The notes beneath the pieces were generated by a model. That model was not told the origin of the DNA, made no database searches, and saw only the letters and a list, made by a program, of their open reading frames with translations. A stretch of 64,000 nucleotides of DNA from JAPWJZ01 sp964575605 (GTDB lineage: Bacteria > Pseudomonadota > Alphaproteobacteria > Micavibrionales > UBA2020), in contig CAZNRN010000019.1 of the NCBI GenBank assembly GCA_964575605.1, positions 1 to 64,000 on the forward strand, read 5' to 3'. Position numbers and translations under genes: made by a program. Positions 26,395 through 34,926 of the stretch are shown here, in pieces. Position 1 is the first letter of the stretch. Each line of letters opens with the position of its first letter.

Positions 26395-26901
26395 TTATTC
26401 GATATGGAAGCGGCGCGCGAATTCCAGCGTCTGCAGTTCGCGGTGCATGCGCACGCGCACTTCCCAGTCGCCCTTGCCGGGGAACTGCACGGTGGCGGTA
26501 AAGTGGCCGTCGCCTGTCTGGTTAAACACCGGCATCAGTATCGGCTTGTCCGAATCCGGCCTGCGCACGTCGATTTCAAAAGAGGTGATGGGCACTGTAT
26601 TATCGTTCAGGTCACTTGCGCGAATAGTGATTTTGTAGCTGCCGCCGTCGCTGTCGGCCAGTGTCACGTCGCCGCGCCAGCCCGGGCCTTTGTAGGTCAG
26701 TGTCTGGATATCGCTGCCAGTAACTGTGCCTGCTTGGGGCCCTGCCGGGGGCGGGACAAGGCCGGAATCACGCGCCGGCGGCTCCGAGAGGCGCTGCACC
26801 GAGGTATCATAGGCCTGGTTCACAAACAGGAAATTGGCAATCGCTGCCGCCAGCATAAGCAGCAGTATCACCAGCACGACATATTTTTTCCTGGCGCTCA
26901 C
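26395..26901 (-). CDS. FixH/YtkA-like membrane-anchored protein
   Basis: A 168-residue protein with one N-terminal transmembrane helix (about 8-27), a Pro-rich spacer and a beta-sandwich domain. The segment VTLADSDGGSYKITIRASDLNDNTVPITSFEIDVRRP, then GDGHFTATVQFPGKGDWEVRVRM, resembles FixH and YtkA-like domains, which help assemble copper-containing oxidases or act as small periplasmic beta proteins. No fixG, fixI or cytochrome oxidase genes are nearby, so the role is only suggested. Confidence 0.65.
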   Translation of the reverse strand: MSARKKYVVLVILLLMLAAAIANFLFVNQAYDTSVQRLSEPPARDSGLVPPPAGPQAGTVTGSDIQTLTYKGPGWRGDVTLADSDGGSYKITIRASDLNDNTVPITSFEIDVRRPDSDKPILMPVFNQTGDGHFTATVQFPGKGDWEVRVRMHRELQTLEFARRFHIE

Positions 26902-27066
26902 GCGATGAATTCCCTTCGTCGTTCTTTGTGATCATGCTTCCGGCACATGGCGATTGCAACACAAATACCGCCATCCGCGCTGCCGCACCCATGGATTATG
27001 GCAACGCGTAGCCGTACCATTTGACTGTGAAAAGGGCTAACATGGCGCTGGAGCTTAAAACGCAGC

Positions 27067-27570
27067 ATGAACAGCATCAGGCCCGCAACATCGTCTGACA
27101 TTTCCTCCCTCTACGCCATCGCCGCCGCGATGAAGGCGCAGCACGAACCGCATTATTTCGAGCGCTGCCTGCTGGAACAGGACGAGGGCCGCAGGCTGAT
27201 TTATATTGCTGAGGCCGAGGGGCAGGATGCAGGCTATGTACAGCTGAACCTGAACCCCCTCTACCCGCCCTTCCGCCGCCTTGGCATCCCCGAGATACAA
27301 GACCTCAACGTCGTCCCCGCCGCACGCCAGCAGGGAATCGGTACGGCGCTGGTCGCGCATTGCGAAGGCGTGGCGAAAGCGCGCGGCAGTACCGAGATGG
27401 GGATCAGCGTCGGCTTGCACGCGCGCTTCGGCGCGGCGCAGCGGCTCTATGTGCGGTTGGGATATATTCCTGACGGCGCAGGTGCTGCTTATGACGAAGT
27501 TCCCGTCGTGGTTGGCGAAATGCGTCCCGTCGATGATATGCTGACGCTGAAGCTGATCAAAAACCTATGA
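27067..27570 (+). CDS. GNAT family N-acetyltransferase
   Basis: A 167-residue acetyltransferase with the acetyl-CoA motif VVPAARQQGIGTALVAHCE (about 82-100, Q/R-x-x-G-I/G-T), followed by GISVGLHARFGAAQRLYVRLGYIPDG, the typical beta-bulge and closing strand. Its end overlaps the aat start by four bases, so the two are translated together. Acceptor substrate unknown. About 165 bases upstream, on the other strand, lies the FixH-like gene; the gap holds no gene I can see. Confidence 0.87.
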   Translation: MNSIRPATSSDISSLYAIAAAMKAQHEPHYFERCLLEQDEGRRLIYIAEAEGQDAGYVQLNLNPLYPPFRRLGIPEIQDLNVVPAARQQGIGTALVAHCEGVAKARGSTEMGISVGLHARFGAAQRLYVRLGYIPDGAGAAYDEVPVVVGEMRPVDDMLTLKLIKNL

Positions 27571-28496
27571 CCTCCAAATCTTCGGCGGCGGAGCCGCGCA
27601 TAACTCCCGAACTTGTCCTGCATGCCTACCGCATGGGCGTCTTCCCGATGGCCGATGCGCGCCATGCTGCGGAAATAAAATGGTACGAACCGAAATTGCG
27701 GGGCGTCCTTTCGCTGGAAAGGCTGCATGTGCCGCGCCGCCTGGTGCGGCGTATCCGGCAGCGGCCTTACCGGATTACTTTCGACAAGGCTTTCGAGGCT
27801 GTTATCCGCGGCTGCGCCGATACGCGGCCCGATACATGGATCAACGATGAAATCATCGCGCTATACACCACGCTGCACAAACAGGGCTCTGCGCATAGCG
27901 TCGAGGCCTGGGATGGCGACGTGCTGGCGGGCGGCGTCTATGGCATTTCACTCGGCGCGGCCTTCTTCGGCGAGAGCATGTTTTCGGTGCGCACCGACGC
28001 CAGCAAGGTTGCACTGGTGCATCTCTGCGCAAGGCTGAAGGCGCTTGGCTACGAACTTTTCGATGCGCAGTTCGTTAACGAACATCTCAAACAATTCGGC
28101 ATCGAGGAAATCCCACAGACGCAATACCTGAAGCGGCTTGAAAAAGCGCTGTCGCGTGAAGTGGCGTTCGAGGCTCAGTCCTCGGGCGAGGCTGCTTCTT
28201 CGCCGCCCTCGAAAGAACCCGGCAGGGCGTCGAGCGCAGGCACGGTGCGGGGCGCATCGATTGCAGCAGGCGTTCCGGCTGCAGCGGGGGCAGGCGCAGG
28301 AACGGGCTTTTTCTCTTCCGGTGCGGGCGTTGCGGCCGCAGGCTTGATGTCTGCTTCTGTGACCGCAGGCGCGACGGGCGGCTTGGCCGCAGCTGCGCTT
28401 TCCGGCGTATGCGCGGGCGCGGTTTCGGACGAGAATGTTTCTTCCGACTTGGCCGAGGTCGAGGCGTTCTTGCACTCGATCACCCAGACGTCATAG
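27567..28496 (+). CDS. aat: leucyl/phenylalanyl-tRNA-protein transferase with long unconserved tail
   Basis: Aat adds Leu or Phe to N-terminal Lys/Arg of proteins for N-end rule degradation. The family motifs are clear: VLHAYRMGVFPMAD near the start, WDGDVLAGGVYGISLGAAFFGESMFS, and FDAQFVNEHLKQFGIEEIPQTQYLKRL near residue 190. The family normally ends around here (about 205-230 residues), but this frame continues to residue 309 with a Ser/Ala/Gly-rich stretch that has no family match. The whole extension lies antisense to the C-terminal tail of the convergent DUF2155 gene. It may be a lost stop codon. The position of aat beside DUF2155, mlaD and NDUFA12 is normal for alphaproteobacteria. Confidence 0.9.
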   Translation: MTSKSSAAEPRITPELVLHAYRMGVFPMADARHAAEIKWYEPKLRGVLSLERLHVPRRLVRRIRQRPYRITFDKAFEAVIRGCADTRPDTWINDEIIALYTTLHKQGSAHSVEAWDGDVLAGGVYGISLGAAFFGESMFSVRTDASKVALVHLCARLKALGYELFDAQFVNEHLKQFGIEEIPQTQYLKRLEKALSREVAFEAQSSGEAASSPPSKEPGRASSAGTVRGASIAAGVPAAAGAGAGTGFFSSGAGVAAAGLMSASVTAGATGGLAAAALSGVCAGAVSDENVSSDLAEVEAFLHSITQTS

Positions 28497-28852
28497 ACCG
28501 GATGGTCCATGGCGGAAAGCGACGGGTTGGATGCGAACATCCAGCCGCTGAAAATCCAGGTTGAGGCGTCTTCCGAAGGCTTGCGCTCCCAGACCTGCAA
28601 AAAAGCAGCTGATTCAGGTTTGTCGAGCGGCGAGGACCGGCGGCAGGCGCGCACCTTGATGAACAGCGAATTGCCGAATTTTACCGTCTTGTCGACGGGG
28701 ATATCAAAGGTATGCGTGCGCGCCGAAAGCTTGTCGACCGTGCGCAGCACGACCGTCTGTGTGTCTTCCATGGTGCGTTCCTGCGCCCGCGCCGGCAGGG
28801 GCATCATCAGGCACAGCAGCAGGGCGAAGTGGATAAAGGAGGCAAAGCGCAT
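28175..28852 (-). CDS. DUF2155 domain protein with Ala/Pro-rich tail
   Basis: A 225-residue secreted protein. A signal peptide (about 1-23, ending ARAQ) is followed by the DUF2155 domain (about 35-122): KLSARTHTFDIPVDKTVKFGNSLFIKVRACRR, then LQVWERKP and FSGWMFASNPSLSAMDHPVYDVWVIEC. The last about 105 residues are low complexity (APAPAAAGTPAA) and unlike the family. Exactly this part overlaps the extension of aat on the other strand. Neighbours mlaD (abutting) and NDUFA12 match the usual alphaproteobacterial order. Function of DUF2155 is unknown. Confidence 0.88.
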   Translation of the reverse strand: MRFASFIHFALLLCLMMPLPARAQERTMEDTQTVVLRTVDKLSARTHTFDIPVDKTVKFGNSLFIKVRACRRSSPLDKPESAAFLQVWERKPSEDASTWIFSGWMFASNPSLSAMDHPVYDVWVIECKNASTSAKSEETFSSETAPAHTPESAAAAKPPVAPAVTEADIKPAAATPAPEEKKPVPAPAPAAAGTPAAIDAPRTVPALDALPGSFEGGEEAASPED

Positions 28853-29379
28853 CAGGGCGTCGCCTGCTCATCCGGCGCTGGGGCAGGGGCGGGCGCTTTT
28901 TCAGGCGTCGCAGGCTCTTCGTCCTTGTCGCTGTCTTTATTCGACATGCTGAAGATAAAGCGGCCGAGCAGCTGTTCGAGGCTGACCGAGGATTGCGTCA
29001 GCGTGATTTCGTCGCGGGATTTCAGGAATTCTTCCTCGTTGCCGGGCTGCAGCGAGAGGTATTTGCCGTCAAGCAGGCCCGCGCTGGTAATAGCGGCCGA
29101 GGTATCGGTCGGCAGTTTCACCGAATTGTCGATGGTCATGTGGACAATGGCGCGGAAGGATTCGGGGTCCAGCTCGAAGCCAAGGATCTGGCCGACCTTG
29201 ACGCCGCTGATGCGCACGGGGCTGCCGGCTTCAAGGCCGTCGATGGCATCGAAGCGCGCCTGGATTTCGTATCCCGTGGCGGGCGCGATATCGGTCGAAC
29301 GGTAGAAAAAGAACAGGAAGGCCGCTGCCACCAGCAGCACCACCGCGCCAAGGATTGTTTCGACGATATTGCGTTGCAT
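28852..29379 (-). CDS. mlaD: MlaD-like outer-membrane lipid asymmetry protein (MCE domain)
   Basis: A 175-residue protein with one N-terminal transmembrane helix (about 8-26) and an MCE domain (about 38-118: ARFDAIDGLEAGSPVRISGVKVGQI, then ITSAGLLDGKYLSLQPG). MlaD forms the periplasmic ring that receives phospholipids in the Mla transport path; the tail here (KDSDKDEEPATPEKAPAPAPAP) is Pro-rich. mlaE and mlaF are not in the window. The start overlaps the DUF2155 start region by one base. Confidence 0.88.
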   Translation of the reverse strand: MQRNIVETILGAVVLLVAAAFLFFFYRSTDIAPATGYEIQARFDAIDGLEAGSPVRISGVKVGQILGFELDPESFRAIVHMTIDNSVKLPTDTSAAITSAGLLDGKYLSLQPGNEEEFLKSRDEITLTQSSVSLEQLLGRFIFSMSNKDSDKDEEPATPEKAPAPAPAPDEQATP

Positions 29380-29400
29380 TCTGATCTAAGCCCTAAGAGT

Positions 29401-29790
29401 TTATTGTGGTGGTTGCCAGGCGGTGTAGTCGCCGGTTGCAGCGTCGCGCTTGCCGCCCTTCAGCGCATGGCCGGGGGGCAGGTAGGCAGCCTCCGTGCCG
29501 GTGACGTTGGGCAGGTGCGGCTTCTGCCACTCCTTGCGGTGGCGGCTGTCGCGCGGCGGCACAACATCGGTCTGGTGATGCAGCCAGCCGTGCCATTCGG
29601 GCGGCACCAGCGACGCTTCGATCTCGTTCTTGTAAATCACCCAGCGGCGTTCGCGTCCGCCCTTGAAGCGCGGCTTGCCGCGGTAGTAGCGGTTGCCGAG
29701 ATGGTCCTGTCCCACCGTTTTGCCCTTGAGCGCGGTGTGGAGAAGCATCGAGACGTTGCTGAGGACGCTGAATATGAAAAATTTAGCCAT
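29401..29790 (-). CDS. NADH:ubiquinone oxidoreductase subunit NDUFA12
   Basis: A 129-residue homologue of the mitochondrial complex I accessory subunit NDUFA12 (17.2 kDa; B17.2), a subunit shared by alphaproteobacteria and mitochondria. The signature is GQDHLGNRYYRGK with RRWVIYKNEIEASLVPPEWHGWLHHQTD and a C-terminal half with KPHLPNVTGTEAAYLPPG. The main nuo operon is not here. It precedes mlaD with a 21-base gap on the minus strand, the usual alphaproteobacterial linkage. Confidence 0.94.
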   Translation of the reverse strand: MAKFFIFSVLSNVSMLLHTALKGKTVGQDHLGNRYYRGKPRFKGGRERRWVIYKNEIEASLVPPEWHGWLHHQTDVVPPRDSRHRKEWQKPHLPNVTGTEAAYLPPGHALKGGKRDAATGDYTAWQPPQ

Positions 29791-29971
29791 GTTTGCCTGC
29801 TGTTCCGTAACATCCTAAATACGCTTAAGCCCCCTGAATGCGCAATGATTTTTTGCCCGAAAACCCCGCTTCAAATCACTCGTTGATTAGGCGATGTGCC
29901 TATGCCACAGTCTCGGGCACTTACTCCAACCGCCTTGTAAAAATTTTCCTGAATTTACAGCAGGTTAAGAA

Positions 29972-32527
29972 ATGCGCCTGAACCGCCTGCAGACAACCGC
30001 CGATCAGGGCCCCTACGAGGGCCTGAACTGGCGCGTGCACAAGGGCGAAGACTGGATTGAATACACCGTCCCCGCCAGCTGGGGCGCGGCCGCGGCTGAG
30101 CTGTTGATTGAAAAGGTTTTTTACAAAGGCGCACTGCCCGCCCTGACCCGTCCGGTGGCGGAGGAGGGCGTTCCCGCCTGGCTTTGCCGCCGCGAGGCGG
30201 ACAGCGACCTCGACGGCATTTCCGCCGAATCGCGTTACCGGTACGAGCGCGATTTTCGCGACGTGCTCGCCCGCGTCGCGGGTGGCCTCTGCTATCAGGC
30301 CTGGCAGGCGGGGCTTTTCGATGGCGAAGATGACGCCGCCGTTTTCTTCGACGAATGCCGCCGCCTGATCGCCACGCAGATGATGATGCCCGAGCCGCAG
30401 CTGCTGGCGGTCGCAGGCCTCGACTGGGCTTACGGGCTGCAGGCATCTTACGTCCCCGCCGCCAATATCGCGGGCTTTGCCGAAGACATGCCGGTATCCG
30501 CTGGCGTTGCCGCCATGGTGGCCGAAGACGATGCGCGCGCGGACATCCTGAAACGCATTTCCATCCTGGGTGCTCGTTTTGCGCTTGATAACGCGAAGGC
30601 CTCGGTCGTGCTGCCGGTCGAAAACCTGAACAGCCCGGGCTTTGCCGAGCAAAAACTACGCAGCGACGTCGATGATATTTCCCGCGCACTGGGCGCGATG
30701 ACGCTGCGTCAGGCGCTGCATGGTGTCATGGATGCCTGCGACCGCGGCAACCGCCGCGGGTTTGATCCCGTTTACAACCGCGAACTTTACCTGGCCATGG
30801 AGGCCGCCCGCGCGGCGGGTGTGGCCGAAGCCGCGATCCGCATGGCGGTGTCGCGCGCCGAACAGGGCTTCGAGGATATCGACCTGCCGCGTACACAGGA
30901 AGATTTGTCGCCCGCACCGCTCGCCGCCGTGCTGTCGCTGCCCGACGAATTCATCGAACGCGCGCTGACCGGCCACGGGTACCTGCTGGGCGGGCAGCGG
31001 CATTACCCCGCCGATAAACTCTGGGATAAAATCACAGCCGCCATCTGGGCCTCGGGCGAGCCGGGGCTGTTCTTCCGCAACAGCGCGACCGGTTTTGCCG
31101 GCATGCAGGGGCCCGCCCTTGAAACCGGTTACGTATTCCTGCCTGATACCGCCGCCCCCGGTGCGGTCATTAATCTGCCCGCCTTCCAGAAGGGCGATAG
31201 CGTTGTCGATGCCGCGCTGCTGTCGCATGCCGTGCGCATCACCTGCGTCGCGCTGGAGGCCGCCTTCGACATCGCCACCGTGCCCGCAAAAGCAAAAGCC
31301 TACCGCCCGCTCAATATCGGCATGACAGGTTTTGCAGCGCTGCTGATGGGCGCAGCGCTGCCCTATGACAGCGACGCGGGGCGCGCAACAGCGGGGCTCG
31401 TGGCGGGGCTCGTCTCGGCGGCGGCACAGCAGGCTTCGGCCGATATCGCAGGTTCTGTCGGAGCCTATGATATGTACCGCCTGCTTGAAAAAGACCATCT
31501 GCAGGCCGTGAAGGATAAAATCACCGCGCTCAATGGCGCCGCCGCCATGCACAAGGGCATGACACGCCGCCCCGTGCAGATGAAGGCAGGCCTCTGCCCT
31601 GATGGGGCGCTGGTCACGGCAGTGCGCGACGGCTGGGACGCGGCCTATGCCGCCGGACGCGAACACGGTTACCGCCATGCGCACCTGACGGCGGTCGGCA
31701 CCTCGCTTGAAACACAGCACCTGCTGGGCGCGCAGACGCGGGATATCGCGCCGGAGGCAAGCCTCGTGCGGTTCGAGGGCTATTACGGCGATATCTCGCG
31801 GGATGCCATGTACGGCAAGAAAATAAACCCGATGGCGGCGCGCGCCTTGAAAAAGCTCGGCTATGGCGTGCAGCAGGAAGAAGATATCCATTTCTACGCC
31901 GCGGGCCACGGCACGCTGCTTGATGCGCCTGCCATCAATCACGCGTCCTTGCGCCAGAAAGGCTTCCACCAGGCGGCGCTGGACGCGCTCGAGGCCGCGC
32001 TGCATTCGGCGCAGCATATCCGCTACGCCTTCAACAAATGGACGCTGGGGGCGGATTTCTGCCGCCATATGCTGGGCTTCACGGCCGAGGCAATCGAGGA
32101 CGCTAATTTCGACATGCTGACCGCGTTGGGTTTCAGCGAAGACGATATCGACGCCGCCAACCTTTACTGCTGCGGCGCGATGACGCTGCAGGGCGCGCCG
32201 CACCTGAAAGAACAGCATTTACCTGTCTTCGACTGCATGCCAGGCGCCTTTTCGGTCCGCAGCGTGACGCCGCAGGCGCAATTGCTGATGCAGGCAGGCA
32301 TCGAAGCTTTCCTGTCGGGCGCTGTCGCCCATACGGTCGAACTGCCGCATCATGCGGGGATCGAGGATGTGGCGAAACTGTCGCTGCAGGCCTGGGAATA
32401 TGGTGTGAAAAGCTTCCGGCTCTATCGCGACGGCTGCTCGTTGCTCTACCCGGTTTTCGCGCCGCCGCAAAAAGCCGCCCCGCGCGAGGTTCCGGCAATG
32501 CCCGAGCTTCTCAGGGCTCTTCCCTGA
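29972..32527 (+). CDS. degenerate class II ribonucleotide reductase homologue (NrdJ-like)
   Basis: An 851-residue protein that aligns by eye with alphaproteobacterial adenosylcobalamin-dependent RNR: LDWAYGLQ (about 150), GFDPVYNRELYLAMEAARAAG (261-281), LWDKITAAIWASGEPGLFFRN, YRPLNIGMTGFAALLMGAALPYDSDAGRA, and WEYGVKSFRLYRDG near residue 815. Crucially, the NPCSE active-site motif is missing: the aligned stretch (378-390) reads MQGPALETGYVFL, without cysteine, and the CxxC-bearing C-terminal part of NrdJ is also absent. Genuine NrdJ is about 1200 residues. So this is probably a non-catalytic paralogue, kept intact without frameshifts. Its last 17 bases overlap the convergent ankyrin gene. 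Confidence 0.72.
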   Translation: MRLNRLQTTADQGPYEGLNWRVHKGEDWIEYTVPASWGAAAAELLIEKVFYKGALPALTRPVAEEGVPAWLCRREADSDLDGISAESRYRYERDFRDVLARVAGGLCYQAWQAGLFDGEDDAAVFFDECRRLIATQMMMPEPQLLAVAGLDWAYGLQASYVPAANIAGFAEDMPVSAGVAAMVAEDDARADILKRISILGARFALDNAKASVVLPVENLNSPGFAEQKLRSDVDDISRALGAMTLRQALHGVMDACDRGNRRGFDPVYNRELYLAMEAARAAGVAEAAIRMAVSRAEQGFEDIDLPRTQEDLSPAPLAAVLSLPDEFIERALTGHGYLLGGQRHYPADKLWDKITAAIWASGEPGLFFRNSATGFAGMQGPALETGYVFLPDTAAPGAVINLPAFQKGDSVVDAALLSHAVRITCVALEAAFDIATVPAKAKAYRPLNIGMTGFAALLMGAALPYDSDAGRATAGLVAGLVSAAAQQASADIAGSVGAYDMYRLLEKDHLQAVKDKITALNGAAAMHKGMTRRPVQMKAGLCPDGALVTAVRDGWDAAYAAGREHGYRHAHLTAVGTSLETQHLLGAQTRDIAPEASLVRFEGYYGDISRDAMYGKKINPMAARALKKLGYGVQQEEDIHFYAAGHGTLLDAPAINHASLRQKGFHQAALDALEAALHSAQHIRYAFNKWTLGADFCRHMLGFTAEAIEDANFDMLTALGFSEDDIDAANLYCCGAMTLQGAPHLKEQHLPVFDCMPGAFSVRSVTPQAQLLMQAGIEAFLSGAVAHTVELPHHAGIEDVAKLSLQAWEYGVKSFRLYRDGCSLLYPVFAPPQKAAPREVPAMPELLRALP

Positions 32528-33038
32528 CCCTGGGTTTTTTCCATTTCGGCACGGGGCCGGGCTGCATTGATAACTGTAACGGTGCGCCTACTGTGATGCG
32601 TTCCGCCGTGCCCTTGACGAAAGCATCGGTCAGCTTGCTGTTTTTTGCAGCGATGAAGGCTTCCGCCACCGCCTCGTCGCCCGACATCGCGGCCAGCTGC
32701 ATCGGCGTCTGGCCTTTGTCATTCTTGTGATCCATATCCGCGCCTTTTTTCAGCAGCAGGCGTGCAACATTGGCGTTCTTGTGGTACACGGCCCAGTGCA
32801 GCGGCGTGTCGCCGCCCACATCCCTGTGCCGGATATTCGCGCCCCGCCGCAGCAGCACCAGCACGTTTTTCACGTCGCTGACGGTGGCAAGCGTAAGCGA
32901 GGTGCGTTCGAGATCGTCTTGCGCATGGATATCATGCCCTCCCGCCGCCAGCCTGAAAATCTCGCGGTGGCTGCCGCTGATGCGCGCATAGAACATCAAG
33001 GCGTTATCGCCGTCGCCGGGCACTGGTTTTTCGCTCAT
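32511..33038 (-). CDS. ankyrin repeat protein, operon gene 4
   Basis: A 175-residue protein of about four ankyrin repeats, with consensus pieces such as DVGGDTPLHWAVYHKNANVARLLLKKGADMDHKNDKGQTPMQLA (about 78-121). No signal peptide or membrane segment. The end carries a basic tail (GAPLQLSMQPGP, then WKKPRVREEP) similar to those on the other ankyrin proteins here. It starts inside the last codons of the gene before (ATGA overlap) and is the last of four overlapping ankyrin genes. Its stop overlaps the NrdJ-like gene. Confidence 0.87.
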   Translation of the reverse strand: MSEKPVPGDGDNALMFYARISGSHREIFRLAAGGHDIHAQDDLERTSLTLATVSDVKNVLVLLRRGANIRHRDVGGDTPLHWAVYHKNANVARLLLKKGADMDHKNDKGQTPMQLAAMSGDEAVAEAFIAAKNSKLTDAFVKGTAERITVGAPLQLSMQPGPVPKWKKPRVREEP

Positions 33039-33625
33039 GGCGACCCCGGCTTTTTCAGGCGTAGCGGGGAGCGGATATGTATGTTTTCCAGCAGGCCGCT
33101 GTCGAAAGTCGTATCGGGCGCGTTGTCGATATAGCGCTCGAGCAGGCAGGTGATTTTATGCAGGCGGTTGACCATTTCCTGTTCCTGGTCGGTGGCGCCT
33201 TCCGACTGCGCGGCGTTCTCCAGCATCTTGTAGGCGTAATCGTGGTTCTCTTGCGCCTGCTGCAGCGGGGTTATGCCGCGCAGGCAGGTAATTTTCACAA
33301 TCGCGCCTTTTTCAACCAGCGTCTGCACGTTCTCGACATTGCCGCGCATCACGGCGACATGCAGTGGCGTACGCCCGTCCTTGTCGCGCGCGTGCAGAGG
33401 GGCGCCTGCTTCGAGCATGGTTTTCAGGATTTGCGGGTTGTGGTGTTGCGCTGCGGCAATGACGGCATGGCCGTGTTCCTCGGTATAGGCGGCGGGATCT
33501 GCCCATTTGTCGAGCAGCGAGACGACCTCGTCATGGTCGCCCGCGTTGATCGCCTCGATCAGCTGAACGCCGAGCAGGTTGCGGCCGTTATGGGGCTGCG
33601 CGGTACCGTCGAAATCATCCTTCAT
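33035..33625 (-). CDS. ankyrin repeat protein, operon gene 3
   Basis: A 196-residue protein with about four ankyrin repeats (about 20-130, for example HARDKDGRTPLHVAVMRGNVENVQTLVEKGA) followed by a short helical part (130-170) and a terminal tail NIHIRSPLRLKKPGSP. Soluble, no signal peptide. It overlaps both neighbours by four bases. The tail closely matches that of the ankyrin protein at 56159 (IKPIRLKKPPAP). Binding partners unknown. Confidence 0.87.
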   Translation of the reverse strand: MKDDFDGTAQPHNGRNLLGVQLIEAINAGDHDEVVSLLDKWADPAAYTEEHGHAVIAAAQHHNPQILKTMLEAGAPLHARDKDGRTPLHVAVMRGNVENVQTLVEKGAIVKITCLRGITPLQQAQENHDYAYKMLENAAQSEGATDQEQEMVNRLHKITCLLERYIDNAPDTTFDSGLLENIHIRSPLRLKKPGSP

Positions 33626-34926
33626 GACGCGGGCGCCTTTGACTTGAGTTTGAAGGGCTTGTTGCGCACCGCCATGGTTTGCGACAGCTCGCCCGACAGC
33701 GCGTCTGTATCCTTGCCGGTAAGATCCGTCAGGAATAATTTGAGTTTTTGCCAGGCGGCCAGTTCCGCAGCCGCGGCTTCTTCGGTGATGCGGCGTTTTT
33801 CCTTGCGCGCGGCGATGCTGTCCGTTTCGCTCTCAAAAATGGCCTCGAGCAGGCCGAGCGGGGTCTGGCGTTCCTTGTTCACCTGCAGCAGGCTCGCGCC
33901 TTTTGACACGGCTTCCTCGACCATATCCTGCCGTCCGTATAGCACCGCGAAGTGCAGCATGCAATTCCCGTCCTTGGTCGCGGCCGTGATAGGGACGCCC
34001 TTTTCGAGCAGCCGGTCGAAGGCGCTGCGATTCTTCAGCACCGATGCCAGCGGCAGGGCAGAGTCTGCCGCGTCGCCGGCTGCAGTATAGGAAGGATGGC
34101 TGATGATCGAGAGCGCCAGGGCTTCGCGTTCGGCGACCTTTTTCTGGAGGCTCTCGCGCTCGTAATACTCGCAGATTTTTTCCTGCTTCATGGCCGACAG
34201 TGTTGCCTTGAGCGCTACGGCGGCGGGGGTCTCGCCCTTGATGTCAGCCTGGTGCGGGTTCGCACCGGCCTCCAGCAGCAAGGCGGTATGCCCTGCGTTC
34301 TGGTCGCGGACGGCAAGCATAAGCGCGCTATCACCGTCGGGCGTCGTGGCCGACAGGTCTGCGCCAGCCGCAATCAGGTCTTTCAACCCCTCCGGGTCCT
34401 TCATGCGGACGGCCAGTATGATCGCGGGAACGCCCTGCACTTTTTCGTTCGGGTCGAGCGCCAGTGCGATGGCAAGTCGCGTCCATTTGTCGGTGACGAG
34501 CTTTTTCTCTTCCTTGCGGTATTGCTCGGCTTTTTCGGCGGCGACGGCAGCCTGCCAGCCTTTGTTGATGATATCGCCCGGGGTTTCCTGTGCAGCGTTG
34601 CGGTGCGACACGTTGGCGCCGTGTTGAAGCAGCAGGCGCAGGTTTTGCGCCTGGAAGGATTTGATCGCCACCTCTGCCGCGCTTTCGCCCTCGGGGTTAA
34701 CCGCGTTCGGGTCCGCGCCCGCTTGCAGCAGCAGTCCGGCCATACCGGATTTTTTCAGCTTCACCGCAAGCGTGACCAGCGGATGCCCGCCGACGGTGGC
34801 ATTGGCGTCGGCGCCGAAGTATTTCAACAGTTCTTCTGCCTGCGGCACGTTGCCGAGGCGCACGGCCCTTGCCATCGCGGTTTCGATTTCCGCCTGCGTC
34901 GGGGGCTGGTTGCCGGCGAGGTTCAT
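33622..34926 (-). CDS. ankyrin repeat protein, operon gene 2
   Basis: A 434-residue protein, the longest of the set. Two ankyrin blocks (about 10-115 and 165-240, such as TPDGDSALMLAVRDQNAGHTALLLEAGANPHQADIKGETPAAVA) are separated by a charged helical segment, and a third block (about 290-355) follows another Glu/Lys-rich helix. The C-terminus is a helix and then the tail AVRNKPFKLKSKAPAS. Four-base overlaps with both neighbours. No signal peptide or catalytic domain. Confidence 0.87.
   Translation of the reverse strand: MNLAGNQPPTQAEIETAMARAVRLGNVPQAEELLKYFGADANATVGGHPLVTLAVKLKKSGMAGLLLQAGADPNAVNPEGESAAEVAIKSFQAQNLRLLLQHGANVSHRNAAQETPGDIINKGWQAAVAAEKAEQYRKEEKKLVTDKWTRLAIALALDPNEKVQGVPAIILAVRMKDPEGLKDLIAAGADLSATTPDGDSALMLAVRDQNAGHTALLLEAGANPHQADIKGETPAAVALKATLSAMKQEKICEYYERESLQKKVAEREALALSIISHPSYTAAGDAADSALPLASVLKNRSAFDRLLEKGVPITAATKDGNCMLHFAVLYGRQDMVEEAVSKGASLLQVNKERQTPLGLLEAIFESETDSIAARKEKRRITEEAAAAELAAWQKLKLFLTDLTGKDTDALSGELSQTMAVRNKPFKLKSKAPAS

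Noticed and set aside
26902..27066. Intergenic gap checked for a tRNA or small RNA
   Set aside because: No cloverleaf-type pairing or CCA-adjacent arms could be found by eye.
30656..32218. Long minus-strand open frame opposite the NrdJ-like gene
   Set aside because: The plus strand shows clear RNR homology; the antisense translation is Arg/His/Gly-rich shadow sequence, common in GC-rich DNA.
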